64,000 bases of DNA from Actinomycetota bacterium (GCA_018268465.1 JAFDWN010000007.1:272258-336257); one strand, 5' to 3'. Counted from the stretch's first letter, positions 9,587 through 19,123 are shown. Program-made: numbers and translations. The notes: generated by a model from the letters alone, not told the origin.

Positions 9587-11392
9587 GTGGTCAGCCATTC
9601 ATCGACCGAGGTGACAGCCACCATGGCCAATGACACCGACGCCCACGCCGCTGTGGACGTACGGCATGCGAGGGAACTGTTCCTCGCCGCGGGGTCGCTG
9701 CACACCGATCTCATCACGCCCGGTGTGCTCAATTCGTGGCGGCGCTCCCAGGCATTGCACGTGCACCCGGACCGGATGGACCTGCCCTACGTGCGCGATC
9801 CGGACACCGACACCCCACTGGCTCACGCCGCGGCCCCGGTGCTGCGCCGCATCGCCAGCGATCTGGCGTCGCAGGCGGTCAGCGTCGTCCTGACATCGGC
9901 CGACGGCGTGGTCCTGGAACGGATCGCCGCCGACGCGACCATCCAGCGGGTGCTCGACGATGTGCGGTTGGCGCGCGGATACAGCTACGCCGAGGAGTTC
10001 ACCGGAACCAATGGGATCGGCACCACCCTGGAGACCGGGCTACCGACGTTCATCCGGGGCAGCGAACACTACGTCGGGACCCTCGGGCAGCTCGCGTGTG
10101 CCGGCAGCCCGATCCGCGACCCGATCACCCGCAAGGTTCTCGGCGTCGTCGACCTCACATGTTGGGCCAGCCAATCCGATCCCTTGCTCTTCGTCCTGGC
10201 CAAGAGTGCGGGCAGTCAGATCGAGGACCGCCTTTCGGCGCTGAAGAACGAGAGTGAGACGGCGCTGCTGGACGCCTATCTCAAGCAGAGCAGGCGCTAT
10301 CCGGGCGGCGTGCTGGCGGTGGGCGGGGACGTCGTCCTGATGAATCAGTATCTGCGGCAGGCACTGGACGCGCGTGACCAGTCCGCGTTGCTCGACCACG
10401 CGGCCGAGTTGGTCCGCACCGCGGCCGTGACGACGGCCGTGGCGACGCTGCCCAGTAACAGCACGATCCGGATCACGACCGCCGAGGCGGTCGACTCCCG
10501 CGGGCGACACAGCAACCTGGTGTTCCACGTGCACGTGCAGCCGGCCGACCGAGTCGCCGCGGGACACCATGCCGCACCGCCGCCGATCCCCCGCCTGGCC
10601 GGCCGCAGCAGCTCGTGGCGGCGATGTTGTCAGCAGGTGGAGCGCTGCTATCGGGAACGCGAATGGGTGGTGATCCAGGGCGAGGCGGGGTCCGGGCGCA
10701 CCAGGCTGGGTCAGGCGGTGGCCCAGCACGTCAGCCCGGAACGTACCGTCCGGGTGTTCCGGATCGAGGACTTCACCGGTATCGACGATTTCGCCGCGGA
10801 GGTGGAGGCCGAGACCGACGGCGACGATTTCGCGGTGGTGCTCGCCAATGTCGACGAACTGCCCGCCGAGGCTCTGGAACCGTTGGCCGCGATACTGCAG
10901 ATGCGGGCCGGGCACGGCTGGATCGCTGCCACCATGGGTGTGGAAGCCCGCTCACCGTTGGTCGACATGCTGGTGCTGCCGTTCTTCACCCACACCGTGA
11001 ACGTGCCCGCCCTGCGGCACCGGGTCGAGGACATCGAAGAACTCGTACCGCAGCTGCTGCGTGAGTTGACCCGCGGCGCCGATGTCCGCCTCGGCGCGGA
11101 TGCCATGCGCCAGCTCACCAAACTGCCGTGGCCGGGCAATGTCGCCCAGCTGCGCAAGGTGCTGTCGGCGACGGTGGCCCTCCAGCGTTCGGGCACCATC
11201 GGCGCGGACAAACTGCCCGCCGAGTGCCGGTCGCTGTCCCGGCGGCGGTTGACCCAGCTCGAGTCGCTGGAACGCGACGCGATCGTGCGCAGCCTGCGGG
11301 AGAACGGCGGCAGCAAGGCCGACGCCGCCGAAGCTCTCGGGATGTCGCGGGCGACGATCTACCGAAAGATCAAGGAATTCGGCATCGCCTGA
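9587..11392 (+). CDS. mimR: MimR-type activator: GAF, degenerate AAA+ and Fis-type HTH domains
   Basis: A 601-aa regulator with AcoR/NtrC-like architecture, transcribed divergently from mimA. A GAF-type sensor domain spans about residues 60-215. A P-loop-like region begins near residue 363 (GEAGSGRT, where the usual Lys is Arg), with a Walker B-like VVLANVDE. The C-terminus is a Fis-type HTH (GGSKADAAEALGMSRATIYRKIKEFG). The GAFTGA loop used to contact sigma-54 is not seen, which fits actinobacteria that lack sigma-54. MimR is known to activate mimABCD in response to acetone in M. smegmatis. The GTG at 9587 is given as start; ATG at 9623 is an equally likely alternative. Confidence 0.9.
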   Translation: MVSHSSTEVTATMANDTDAHAAVDVRHARELFLAAGSLHTDLITPGVLNSWRRSQALHVHPDRMDLPYVRDPDTDTPLAHAAAPVLRRIASDLASQAVSVVLTSADGVVLERIAADATIQRVLDDVRLARGYSYAEEFTGTNGIGTTLETGLPTFIRGSEHYVGTLGQLACAGSPIRDPITRKVLGVVDLTCWASQSDPLLFVLAKSAGSQIEDRLSALKNESETALLDAYLKQSRRYPGGVLAVGGDVVLMNQYLRQALDARDQSALLDHAAELVRTAAVTTAVATLPSNSTIRITTAEAVDSRGRHSNLVFHVHVQPADRVAAGHHAAPPPIPRLAGRSSSWRRCCQQVERCYREREWVVIQGEAGSGRTRLGQAVAQHVSPERTVRVFRIEDFTGIDDFAAEVEAETDGDDFAVVLANVDELPAEALEPLAAILQMRAGHGWIAATMGVEARSPLVDMLVLPFFTHTVNVPALRHRVEDIEELVPQLLRELTRGADVRLGADAMRQLTKLPWPGNVAQLRKVLSATVALQRSGTIGADKLPAECRSLSRRRLTQLESLERDAIVRSLRENGGSKADAAEALGMSRATIYRKIKEFGIA

Positions 11393-11395
11393 ACC

Positions 11396-11920
11396 TCACA
11401 CCTCGGTCAGACCGGCGAGATAGCGCCGGGCCAGGTCCTGATACAGCGCCGGATTGGTGTTGATCCAGTTCTCGGCGCCGGTGCCGGCGATCGGTCCGCG
11501 CACCCGGGCCGGCGCCCCCGTCACCAGGACTTCGTCGGGGATTTTCGTGCCCCCGATCACCAGCGCATGGGCCGCCACCAGGCTGCGTGACCCGATGACC
11601 GCGCCGTCGAGCACCGTCGAATGGTTGGCGATCAGCGCCTCGGCCCCGATGTGCACTCCGTGGATGACGCACGCGTGCCCGATCGTGGCGCCCGGTCCGA
11701 CATCGACCGGGATGCCCGGCGGCGCGTGCAGCACACTGCCGTCCTGGATGTTGGCGCCCTCGCGGACGATGACCGGTGCGAAATCGGCTCGGATCACGAC
11801 GTTGAACCACACCGACGCCCCCGCCTCGACGCGGACGTCGCCGACCAGGGTGGCCGTGGGGGCAATGAAGGCCGTCGGATCGATGACGGGGGCGCGGCCT
11901 TCGAACGAGTAGACAGGCAT
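11396..11920 (-). CDS. Gamma-carbonic-anhydrase-like hexapeptide-repeat protein (Rv3525c-like)
   Basis: A 174-aa left-handed beta-helix protein. Imperfect hexapeptide repeats run over residues 18-135, and GHACVIHG carries two His residues in the gamma-carbonic-anhydrase metal position, with further His in SVLHAPP and IANHSTV. The size matches Rv3525c, which also lies divergent from kshA in M. tuberculosis. Its reaction is not established; carbonic anhydrase or acyltransferase activity are both possible. It is convergent with mimR with 3 bp between stop codons, and shares its upstream region, with a KstR-type operator, with kshA. Confidence 0.85.
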   Translation of the reverse strand: MPVYSFEGRAPVIDPTAFIAPTATLVGDVRVEAGASVWFNVVIRADFAPVIVREGANIQDGSVLHAPPGIPVDVGPGATIGHACVIHGVHIGAEALIANHSTVLDGAVIGSRSLVAAHALVIGGTKIPDEVLVTGAPARVRGPIAGTGAENWINTNPALYQDLARRYLAGLTEV

Positions 11921-12029
11921 TCTCGCGCTCCTCTCGCCTGCAGACGGCCGACGTCCACGTCATACCCGTCGTGTTCGTCATATATACCGCAGGTCGGGCC
12001 GCATTCGTTGCGCCGGCCGGCAAGAAAAC

Positions 12030-12043
12030 TGTAACGTGTTCTA
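12030..12043. promoter_or_regulatory. KstR-type operator upstream of kshA
   Basis: Full match to the 14-bp KstR consensus TnnAACnnGTTnnA, located 28 bp before the kshA start in the divergent gap to the gamma-carbonic-anhydrase gene. KstR is the TetR repressor of sterol catabolism in mycobacteria. Derepression by sterol intermediates is therefore expected here. Confidence 0.85.
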
Positions 12044-12071
12044 GTTAGGAACTGAGAGTTGGAGGCATGAG

Positions 12072-13232
12072 GTGACAACCGACAGGGCCGGCGGCATCCG
12101 CGAGATCGACACCGGAACACTGCCCGACCGCTACGCGAGGGGCTGGCATTGCCTCGGGCCGGTGCGGGACTACCTGGACGGCACACCGCATGCGGTCCAG
12201 GCATTCGGCGGCAAGCTGGTGGTGTTCGCCGATTCCGAAGGCGCCCTCAAGGTGCTCGACGGCTACTGCCGCCACATGGGCGGCGACCTCTCGCAGGGCA
12301 CCGTCAAGGGCGACGCGGTCGCATGCCCGTTCCACGATTGGCGCTGGGGCGGCGACGGCAAGTGCAAGCTGGTGCCCTACGCGAAGCGCACCCCGCGACT
12401 GGCCCGCACTCGCGCCTGGCAGACCGACGTGCGCGGCGGATTGCTGTTCGTCTGGCACGACCACCAGGGCAACCCGCCACCGCCTGAGGTGCGCATCCCC
12501 GACATCCCCGAATTCGGCAACGACGGATGGACCGACTGGCGGTGGAATTCGCTTCTCATCGAGGGCTCCAACTGCCGCGAGATCATCGACAACGTCACCG
12601 ATATGGCTCACTTCTTCTATATCCACTTCGGGCTGCCCACCTACTTCAAGAACGTATTCGAAGGCCACATCGCCACGCAGTACCTGCACAACGTCGGCCG
12701 ACCCGACGTGGGCGGTCTGGGCACGGCCTACGGTGAGGCACACCTGGATTCGGAGGCCTCCTACTTCGGCCCGTCGTTCATGATCAACTGGCTGCACAAC
12801 AATTACGGCGGCTTCAAAGCCGAGTCCATCCTTATCAACTGCCACTACCCGGTCACGCAGGATTCGTTCGTCCTGCAGTGGGGGGTGATGGTTGAGAAAC
12901 CCAAAGGTATGGACGAGGCGACCACCGAGAAACTGGCCAAGGCATTCACCGACGGCGTGAGCAAGGGCTTCCTGCAGGATGTCGAGATCTGGAGGCACAA
13001 GACGCGCATCGACAACCCCCTGCTCGTCGAGGAGGACGGGGCCGTCTACCAGATGCGCCGCTGGTATCAGCAGTTCTATGTCGACGTCGCCGACGTCACA
13101 CCCGACATGACCGATCGTTTCGAGATCGAAGTGGACACCACCGCGGCCAACGAGTACTGGCACACCGAGGTCGAGGAGAATCTCCGCCGGCAGGCGGATG
13201 GGAAAGCCGAAGAGTCGACGCAGGTTTCGTGA
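12072..13232 (+). CDS. kshA: 3-ketosteroid 9-alpha-monooxygenase oxygenase KshA
   Basis: A 386-aa Rieske non-heme iron oxygenase that, with the reductase KshB, 9-alpha-hydroxylates 3-ketosteroids. With KstD this opens steroid ring B. The Rieske ligands are C66, H68, C85 and H88 (YCRHMGG and ACPFHDW). The mononuclear iron ligands H180 and H185 lie in DNVTDMAHFFYIHFG. The GTG at 12072 is supported by GGAGG six bases upstream; the nearby ATG runs into a stop after two codons. It lies directly downstream of a KstR-type operator. No kshB is present in the window. Confidence 0.95.
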   Translation: MTTDRAGGIREIDTGTLPDRYARGWHCLGPVRDYLDGTPHAVQAFGGKLVVFADSEGALKVLDGYCRHMGGDLSQGTVKGDAVACPFHDWRWGGDGKCKLVPYAKRTPRLARTRAWQTDVRGGLLFVWHDHQGNPPPPEVRIPDIPEFGNDGWTDWRWNSLLIEGSNCREIIDNVTDMAHFFYIHFGLPTYFKNVFEGHIATQYLHNVGRPDVGGLGTAYGEAHLDSEASYFGPSFMINWLHNNYGGFKAESILINCHYPVTQDSFVLQWGVMVEKPKGMDEATTEKLAKAFTDGVSKGFLQDVEIWRHKTRIDNPLLVEEDGAVYQMRRWYQQFYVDVADVTPDMTDRFEIEVDTTAANEYWHTEVEENLRRQADGKAEESTQVS

Positions 13233-13690
13233 TGGCGCGGGAGAATGCCCCCGATGTCGACCAGCTGGCCCGGTCGATGCTGTTGCTCTACGGCGCGCAT
13301 GACGACGAGCCGCCCGGCGGCACGGACGACCCCGGTGGCGGGTCGTGGTCGAAGGCGCCGGGCTTCGGGTCCGACCCCGGCCGGGCCGCGGCGGTTCACG
13401 AGGCCACCCGGCGCGACCGCGAGCGGTATCTGACGTCGGGACTGACGCCTGTCGACTGCCGGTTCTGTCACGCCACCGTGGCGGTGCGCAAGCAGGGACC
13501 GGGATACACGGCGGTGCAATGGAATTCGGAGGCAACGCAGCGCTGCGCGGTATTCGCGGAGCTGCGCGCCACCGGGGGCGCCAGCAGCCGCGCCCGGACG
13601 TGCCCGAAACTGGCCGACAGCATCAAGCACGCGATTGCCGAGGGGTGTCTGGAGGAGTACTCCAGCGCGCCGCCACCCGGCGACGGCTGA
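13232..13690 (+). CDS. Conserved protein of the sterol cluster (Rv3527-like)
   Basis: A 152-aa protein with no recognised catalytic domain. It holds a CRFCH Cys pair near residue 76, a further Cys in QRCAVFAEL and a late Cys in RTCPKLADSI, so a metal-binding or small-ligand role is conceivable. The ATG overlaps the kshA stop (TGATG), so the two are translationally coupled; a GTG one codon earlier is possible. M. tuberculosis has a similarly sized hypothetical gene in the same place (Rv3527). The function is unknown. Confidence 0.8.
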   Translation: MARENAPDVDQLARSMLLLYGAHDDEPPGGTDDPGGGSWSKAPGFGSDPGRAAAVHEATRRDRERYLTSGLTPVDCRFCHATVAVRKQGPGYTAVQWNSEATQRCAVFAELRATGGASSRARTCPKLADSIKHAIAEGCLEEYSSAPPPGDG

Positions 13691-13736
13691 CGCCGGACCC
13701 GACTCGGAACGCCCGATTGCCGTCGCACACGCCACG

Positions 13737-14612
13737 GTGGTGGCACCATCGACTACCGTGGCACAGCTCTCGGGCCCGGCCCGACCGCGCCGGGCGGCAC
13801 CCCCGCGCGACGACGCCCCGTCGGCGAAACGCTCCTACTTCATCGACTCGCTCGGTCGCGGGCTGTCGGTGATCGACGCATTCACCCCGGAACGCCCGGA
13901 ATTGACGCTGCGCGACCTTGCCGACGCCGCGGGGGTCAGCCAGCCCAGCGCCTTCCGTATCGGCTACACCCTGGTCGAGATGGGTTATCTGGTGCGCAAT
14001 CCCGTGACGAAGGGATACCGGTTGGGTCCACGGGTGATCACCGCCGGCCTGGCCACGTTGGCCTCCCTCGTGCTGCCGGAGATCGCCGAACCGTATCTGA
14101 CCGATTTGCGCGATCGCACGGACGAGACGGTCAAGCTGGGCATCCCCGCCGGCCAGCAGGTGATCGTCGCGGGCTGGTACCCGTCCGAGCGCCATCCCCA
14201 CGGTGATCACCTCGGTGCGGCGCTACCCATCCACGCCAGTTCACTCGGCCGCGCGATTCTCGCCGGGTTGCCCGACCAGACCGCGCGGGCGCTGCTCACC
14301 ACGGCCACGATGGAGCGGCTGACACCGGGCACGATGACGCCCACCCAGGCCTTCAGGGATCTCGCCGAGATCCGGCGCCGCGGGTACGCGATCAACGATC
14401 AGGGCACGACATCCGAGCACCGCTCGGTCGCCGCCGCGCTGGTCGATCCGAAGGTCGGCGCCGTCGCGGCCATCAACGTGTCGGTATCTGCGCAGCGGGT
14501 GTCCGTCGCCGACCTTCAGCGCCAGCTCGCTCCACTGGTCGTGGCCACCGCCCGGCGGATCAGCGCGGTGATGCCGCCCCACGTCGAGGGTGCCGGCTGG
14601 CTGCGGGCCTGA
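13737..14612 (+). CDS. IclR-family transcriptional regulator
   Basis: IclR-type regulator of about 291 aa. The N-terminal winged HTH is recognisable at SYFIDSLGRGLSVIDAF, LTLRDLADAAGVSQPSAFRIGYTL and GYRLGPRVI. An IclR effector-binding domain follows (GQQVIVAGWYP, AALPIHASSLGRAILAGLP). The start is uncertain: GTG codons at 13737, 13740 and 13758 are all in frame and none has a strong ribosome binding site. It lies 46 bp after the Rv3527-like gene on the same strand and could be co-transcribed. It is not part of the M. tuberculosis cluster; its target is unknown. Confidence 0.85.
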   Translation: MVAPSTTVAQLSGPARPRRAAPPRDDAPSAKRSYFIDSLGRGLSVIDAFTPERPELTLRDLADAAGVSQPSAFRIGYTLVEMGYLVRNPVTKGYRLGPRVITAGLATLASLVLPEIAEPYLTDLRDRTDETVKLGIPAGQQVIVAGWYPSERHPHGDHLGAALPIHASSLGRAILAGLPDQTARALLTTATMERLTPGTMTPTQAFRDLAEIRRRGYAINDQGTTSEHRSVAAALVDPKVGAVAAINVSVSAQRVSVADLQRQLAPLVVATARRISAVMPPHVEGAGWLRA

Positions 14613-14734
14613 TCACGCCGGGCTCGCGCGCCTGATTACGCAGGGCGTAACGAATACGCAGAACGAATATTCCTTGGCGGTCCGATACCTCGCCCTTACC
14701 GTGGGCCAGCTTTCCACCCACGAAAGGTACGACG

Positions 14735-16027
14735 ATGTACATCCGAAACTCCGCCGGAAGAGTCACCGCAACGGCGGTCGCCGCCGTCGCCTGCACCGTG
14801 GCGACAACCCTGGTCGCGGTACCGACCGCGGTCCTGACGGCGCGGGCGGACGCGACCATCACCACCTTCGTGGTCCCCGGGAAGAAGAAGGCGCCGTGGG
14901 AAGCCGACGAGCAACGACCCGATGCCGAATACCTTCCGATGAACAGCAACTTCTACGACTTCGCCGCGGCCGATGTCCAGATCTTCCCGTATTCGCGGGC
15001 CGCGTGGCCGTTGACGGGTCTGGACACCCCGACATACGGGAGCGCGGTGCGCGAAGGCTCCCAAGATCTCACCCAGCAGATCCTGGCCACCGACGGCAAG
15101 ATCGTCGTCGCGGCGCATTCCGAGGGTGCCGTACTCGCGGACAACACCCAGCGCCAGCTCGCCGACGATCCGTCGGCGCCGGCCCGCGGCGATCTGATCT
15201 TCATCCTGTCCGCGGACCACCAGCGCAGCACACCGCTGTCCAACGCGCTGTTCACCTACCTGCCCACCGGACACATCCCAGTCCTGGACTACGACAATCA
15301 ACGGCCGCCGGAGAGCAAGTACGACACGATCGTGATCGTCAGTGAATACGACGGATATGCCGACTTCCCCGATCGCCCGTGGAATGCACTTGCGGTCGCC
15401 AACGCACTCATGGGTATTTCCGTGGTGCACTCCAGCACGATGTCCGCCGACCCCGCGCAGATCCCCACCCAGAACACCACGACGACCCACAACTCGCTCG
15501 GGGGCACCACCACGACCTACCTTGTGCCCACGCCCACCCTTCCGCTGTTGAGCCCACTGGAGGGTTTGGGTGTGCCCGAACCGGTGGTCGACACCCTCAA
15601 CTCCGCGCTCAAACCGGTCGTCGACGCGGGATACAGCCGTAAGGACGAGCCCGGCAGCTGGCGGCCCTACCTCAAGCCCTCCGCGACCAGCTGGCCCACC
15701 GTCGAGGTGGCGGCGCTGCATCCCCCACGGCAGACCGAACTCGGCACCGCGGACGCCGATGCCGGCGTGGTCCGCCAACCCCGCACCGTCACCGGCGGCA
15801 CCTCGACCAGCCGCGTAACCCTCGGCAACCAACCCACCACTGCGCCAACACAGATGACCTCCCCCAGGCCGCGCCGCGGGGCCGATGGCGGCATATCGAC
15901 AAGCGCCGGCTCGTCGGGCCCGCAACGCCACGGGCCGATCAGCCAGACCATCGGGAAGGTCACCGACAAACTCAGGAAAGCGATGCGCGGCAACGCCGGC
16001 GCACGGGAGGCCGATTCCGCAGCATGA
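14735..16027 (+). CDS. Secreted PE-PPE-domain serine hydrolase-like protein
   Basis: A 430-aa protein with a probable signal peptide (hydrophobic residues 10-38, ending TARADA) and a PE-PPE alpha/beta-hydrolase domain over about residues 60-280. The nucleophile motif is AHSEG with S129, in the place of the usual G-x-S-x-G. The C-terminal 110 residues are rich in Thr, Pro, Ser and Arg and look disordered. It has the PE-PPE domain but no N-terminal PE or PPE domain, as in Mycolicibacterium homologues. AAAGG lies about 8 nt before the ATG. A surface esterase or lipase-like role is inferred. It is convergent with the sulfotransferase gene. Confidence 0.85.
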   Translation: MYIRNSAGRVTATAVAAVACTVATTLVAVPTAVLTARADATITTFVVPGKKKAPWEADEQRPDAEYLPMNSNFYDFAAADVQIFPYSRAAWPLTGLDTPTYGSAVREGSQDLTQQILATDGKIVVAAHSEGAVLADNTQRQLADDPSAPARGDLIFILSADHQRSTPLSNALFTYLPTGHIPVLDYDNQRPPESKYDTIVIVSEYDGYADFPDRPWNALAVANALMGISVVHSSTMSADPAQIPTQNTTTTHNSLGGTTTTYLVPTPTLPLLSPLEGLGVPEPVVDTLNSALKPVVDAGYSRKDEPGSWRPYLKPSATSWPTVEVAALHPPRQTELGTADADAGVVRQPRTVTGGTSTSRVTLGNQPTTAPTQMTSPRPRRGADGGISTSAGSSGPQRHGPISQTIGKVTDKLRKAMRGNAGAREADSAA

Positions 16028-16038
16028 CGGCCCGGCCT

Positions 16039-17184
16039 TCACAGACCCGTGAAGCGCTCCGTGACCTGCTCGGTCGTCAGACCGTAATCGCCAAGTGCGT
16101 AGGTGTGTTTCGGTGCGCGAGGCCCCTTGCGGCTCTCGGCGTGAGAGTCCGTCATCGCGGCGCGCGCCGCGTCGGTCAACTCGATGCCGAACTGACGGTA
16201 GATGGCCGCGACCGTACCGACGGGGTCGGCGATGAGGTCGACGTAGTCGACGTCGTAGAACTGCGCCGAATCATGCCTGGCTCGTGCGGCGTTGAAGAGC
16301 TCCAACCCCCGCGACCAGGTCTCCATCGAGTCCGCCCCGATCGTGGCCCCGACGAACGACTCCGACCAGCCCGCTGTGGTGTGCTGGGCCAGCGAACACA
16401 TCGACGCCATGATCGTCTCCACCGGGCGGTGACACTGCACCACCAGCGCGTCGGGATAGGTCGCCATCAACGCGTCGAGCGCAAACAGATGGCTCGGATT
16501 CTTCAGCACCCAGCGCTTCTCGGCGTCGTTGAGACCGATCAGCTGGAGGTTCCTGCGGTGCCGCTGGTACGACGGTGTCCAGTCCTGCCCGGCGAGCCAG
16601 CGCGCATAACCCGGGACGTGCGCGAGCGACTCATAAGACACCGAATGTACCGACTGGCGCAGCAACTGCCAGCACTCCTCGACCTCGTCGGCGGTCATGT
16701 AGTGCAGACCCGTGTAGTCGGGATTCTCGTTGTGCGCCTTGGTGAACTGCGCGTCGAGCTGCTGGAAAACCGGGTTCTGCGGCCACGTCTCACGGGGCGG
16801 CCGCGGCTGCGGGAACTCGGCCAGCCACAGTTCCAGGCCCTGATGGCGCGGGTCGGCGCTGAGCAGCCGGTGCAATGCGGTGGTACCGGTCCGGGGCAGC
16901 CCGGTTACGAAGATCGGTCGCTCGATGGCCACCGCGGCGTGCTGCGGGAAGCGCTTCCACGCCGCCTCGGACAGCAGCCTGGCCACCAGCGCGTTGCGCA
17001 GGAAGAACCGCGACATCTTGCTGCCCAGTTCGGTGAAATCCGCTTCGCTCGCATAGGAATCCAGCAGCACTCCGAGCGCTTCGCGGTAGTTGTCGTCGTC
17101 GGTTCCGAAGTCGTCGAGACCCACCGCCTTTGTCGCCGAAGCGTGCAGGTCCTCGACGGTCCCGACATCCGTTCTCACTGTCAT
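16039..17184 (-). CDS. Sulfotransferase-family protein (Rv3529c-like)
   Basis: A 381-aa protein with the PAPS 5'-phosphosulfate-binding loop FVTGLPRTGTTALHRLL near residue 85 and the 3'-phosphate region VVQCHRPVETIMASMCSL. It therefore belongs to the PAPS-dependent sulfotransferase superfamily. The corresponding gene in the M. tuberculosis sterol region is Rv3529c, of unknown substrate. The ATG at 17184 is preferred over the upstream GTG at 17238 because it has a GGGAG-type ribosome binding site and avoids overlapping the SDR gene. It is third in a leftward operon with the DUF1214 and SDR genes, behind a KstR-type operator. Confidence 0.88.
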   Translation of the reverse strand: MTVRTDVGTVEDLHASATKAVGLDDFGTDDDNYREALGVLLDSYASEADFTELGSKMSRFFLRNALVARLLSEAAWKRFPQHAAVAIERPIFVTGLPRTGTTALHRLLSADPRHQGLELWLAEFPQPRPPRETWPQNPVFQQLDAQFTKAHNENPDYTGLHYMTADEVEECWQLLRQSVHSVSYESLAHVPGYARWLAGQDWTPSYQRHRRNLQLIGLNDAEKRWVLKNPSHLFALDALMATYPDALVVQCHRPVETIMASMCSLAQHTTAGWSESFVGATIGADSMETWSRGLELFNAARARHDSAQFYDVDYVDLIADPVGTVAAIYRQFGIELTDAARAAMTDSHAESRKGPRAPKHTYALGDYGLTTEQVTERFTGL

Positions 17185-17209
17185 GCTCGACTCCCGCTCG
17201 CTCCGGTCA

Positions 17210-17992
17210 TCAGGCCTTGTACTCCCCGCAGTTGACATCCAGCGTCTGCCCCGTGATCCCGCTGGCCAGGTCGCTGCCCAGGAACAGGATCGCCGAGGCG
17301 ACCTCGTCTTCGGTCGGCAGCCGCTTGAGGTCCGAACTCGCCGCGGTGGCCCGGTAGATCTCCTCGACGGTGGTGCCGTATTTGCCGGCCTGGTGGCTGA
17401 AGTAGCTCTTCAGCGTGTCTCCCCAGATATAACCTGGCACAACTGAATTCACCCTGATGCCCTGTTCCCCCAGCTCGGTCGACAAGGATTGGGACATCGC
17501 CAGCAGCGCCGACTTTGCCATCTTGTACGCGCCGTACTTGGCCTGTGAATGCCGGACCACCATCGAATTGACGTTGACGACCGAACCCTTTGCCTCGGCC
17601 AGCGCCGGAGTGAAGCCCTGGGTGAGGCGCAGGGCGCCGAGCACGGTGAGTTCGATGGCGTCTCTGATGTGCTGAAATGTGGTGTTGGCCAACGGCTTCA
17701 TCGACGGGACCCGGAACGCGTTGTTGATCAGGACATCGACCCTGCCGTACGCCTCCAGCGATGCCCCGACCAGGTGCTCGACCTGGTCGTCGACGGTGAT
17801 GTCGGTTGCCACCGCGACAGCCCGGCGGCCCATGTCCGTGACCTGCTTGGCGACGTCGTCGAGTCGTTCGACGGTACGGGCGGCCAGCACCAGATCCGCA
17901 CCCGCCGCAGCGCAGCGCTGCGCGAGTGTGGTGCCCAGCGCGGGTCCGACCCCGCTGATCACCACGACCTTGTTGTCGAGCAGACCGGCCAT
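17210..17992 (-). CDS. Short-chain dehydrogenase/reductase (Rv3530c-like)
   Basis: A 260-aa classical SDR. The nucleotide-binding region is ISGVGPALGTTLAQRC, the motif NNAF is present, the catalytic Ser is in VNVNSMV, and Tyr-x3-Lys is in YKMAK. It probably oxidises or reduces a hydroxyl or keto group on a steroid or sterol side-chain intermediate; the substrate is not known. It starts 4 bp after the DUF1214 gene and is followed 26 bp later by the sulfotransferase, the same order as Rv3531c-Rv3530c-Rv3529c. Confidence 0.92.
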   Translation of the reverse strand: MAGLLDNKVVVISGVGPALGTTLAQRCAAAGADLVLAARTVERLDDVAKQVTDMGRRAVAVATDITVDDQVEHLVGASLEAYGRVDVLINNAFRVPSMKPLANTTFQHIRDAIELTVLGALRLTQGFTPALAEAKGSVVNVNSMVVRHSQAKYGAYKMAKSALLAMSQSLSTELGEQGIRVNSVVPGYIWGDTLKSYFSHQAGKYGTTVEEIYRATAASSDLKRLPTEDEVASAILFLGSDLASGITGQTLDVNCGEYKA

Positions 17993-17995
17993 GGG

Positions 17996-19123
17996 CTACC
18001 CCACCATCCTTTGTCCGATGAGTCTCTGTCGCTGGCAGATCCGCGCCCGCCAGTCGTCGTCGGTGATCTTGTTGTGTGCGTGGTACGGCAGGTGTGCGGG
18101 GATCTCGTCGACGTCGACGAGCGCCACGACCGGCCCGTCGGACTCGGTGAGCTGCCGCGACACCCGCTGCCACCGGAACTGCAGAAAGCCCTTGCGGTGC
18201 CCGAGGGTCTCAACCCAATTGGTCACGCCGGGATTGGCGTCGGAAACCACGATCCGGATCTTGCCATCCGGATCCGCCTGCGCCTGTGCACCGTTGAGCG
18301 AGGTCTGGTGGTTGATGTAGTCCAGCGAGATGTACCACAGACTGCCCAACTGGAAACCGAGATAGGGGGCGTCCGTGACCGGCAGGGTGATGATGAGCGC
18401 CTGATCGGGCAGGAGCTCGTAGTGCCCCGCCGACGAGTACTGAGTGGCCAGTCCGCCGGGCGTCAGCCGCGGCGCAACCATGGTGTTCACCGGAATGTTG
18501 AAGTAGAACCACTGCGGGAACTGCAGCCAGGTCTTCACGCGCTGTACGAGCTGCTTTCCCGCGGAGGCGAAACGCCGTTCGACGAGTTGGCCGGTCAGTG
18601 GCGGTGGCGCAGTCCCCGCGGTGTCGACACGGCTGATCGCCACACTGCCCCGCTGCGCCGACCAGTCGTTGTACACCTCGCGAATCACCAGCTGCGAGGG
18701 CCCTTTCGGGGTGAATCGCCATTCGAAGGTGCCGTCGGCGGCGATCTCGAGCTGGCGATCGTCGAACGCCGACTCGCTGTCGGGGACCCCGGTGTCGGTG
18801 TACTCGCCACCGAGCAACTGGAAGCTGAGGTCGGTGGTGGTGCCGCGCCGGCCGGTCACGACATAGTCCCGACCACCGTGCACCCGGGTGCCGAAGTACA
18901 GCGTGTCAGGGTTGTCGAGGCCCATCTTGGTGAACGGTCCGGTGCCGCTGTGCAGGAACGGATGGTCGCGGTCGTAGTGGAATGCGACATGCGTGCACGC
19001 GGCGATGCAGCCGGCCAGGTACTGCAACCCCTCGAGCAGATCGGCCTCGGATTCGATATGAGGGGCCTCGCATACCAGGCGCTCCGCCTCGGCGATCGCG
19101 TCTGTCAACGGTTGTGAATGCAT
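17996..19123 (-). CDS. DUF1214-family protein of the sterol cluster (Rv3531c-like)
   Basis: A 375-aa protein of the DUF1214/DUF1254 type. Typical segments are DRDHPFLHSG, TLYFGTRVHGGRDYVVTGRRG, and in the C-terminal half LPDQALIITLPVTDAPYLGFQL. No enzymatic motif is known for the family. It is first in a three-gene leftward operon, with a near-perfect KstR-type operator 60 bp upstream. The M. tuberculosis counterpart by position and length is Rv3531c, a KstR-regulon gene of unknown function. Confidence 0.88.
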   Translation of the reverse strand: MHSQPLTDAIAEAERLVCEAPHIESEADLLEGLQYLAGCIAACTHVAFHYDRDHPFLHSGTGPFTKMGLDNPDTLYFGTRVHGGRDYVVTGRRGTTTDLSFQLLGGEYTDTGVPDSESAFDDRQLEIAADGTFEWRFTPKGPSQLVIREVYNDWSAQRGSVAISRVDTAGTAPPPLTGQLVERRFASAGKQLVQRVKTWLQFPQWFYFNIPVNTMVAPRLTPGGLATQYSSAGHYELLPDQALIITLPVTDAPYLGFQLGSLWYISLDYINHQTSLNGAQAQADPDGKIRIVVSDANPGVTNWVETLGHRKGFLQFRWQRVSRQLTESDGPVVALVDVDEIPAHLPYHAHNKITDDDWRARICQRQRLIGQRMVG

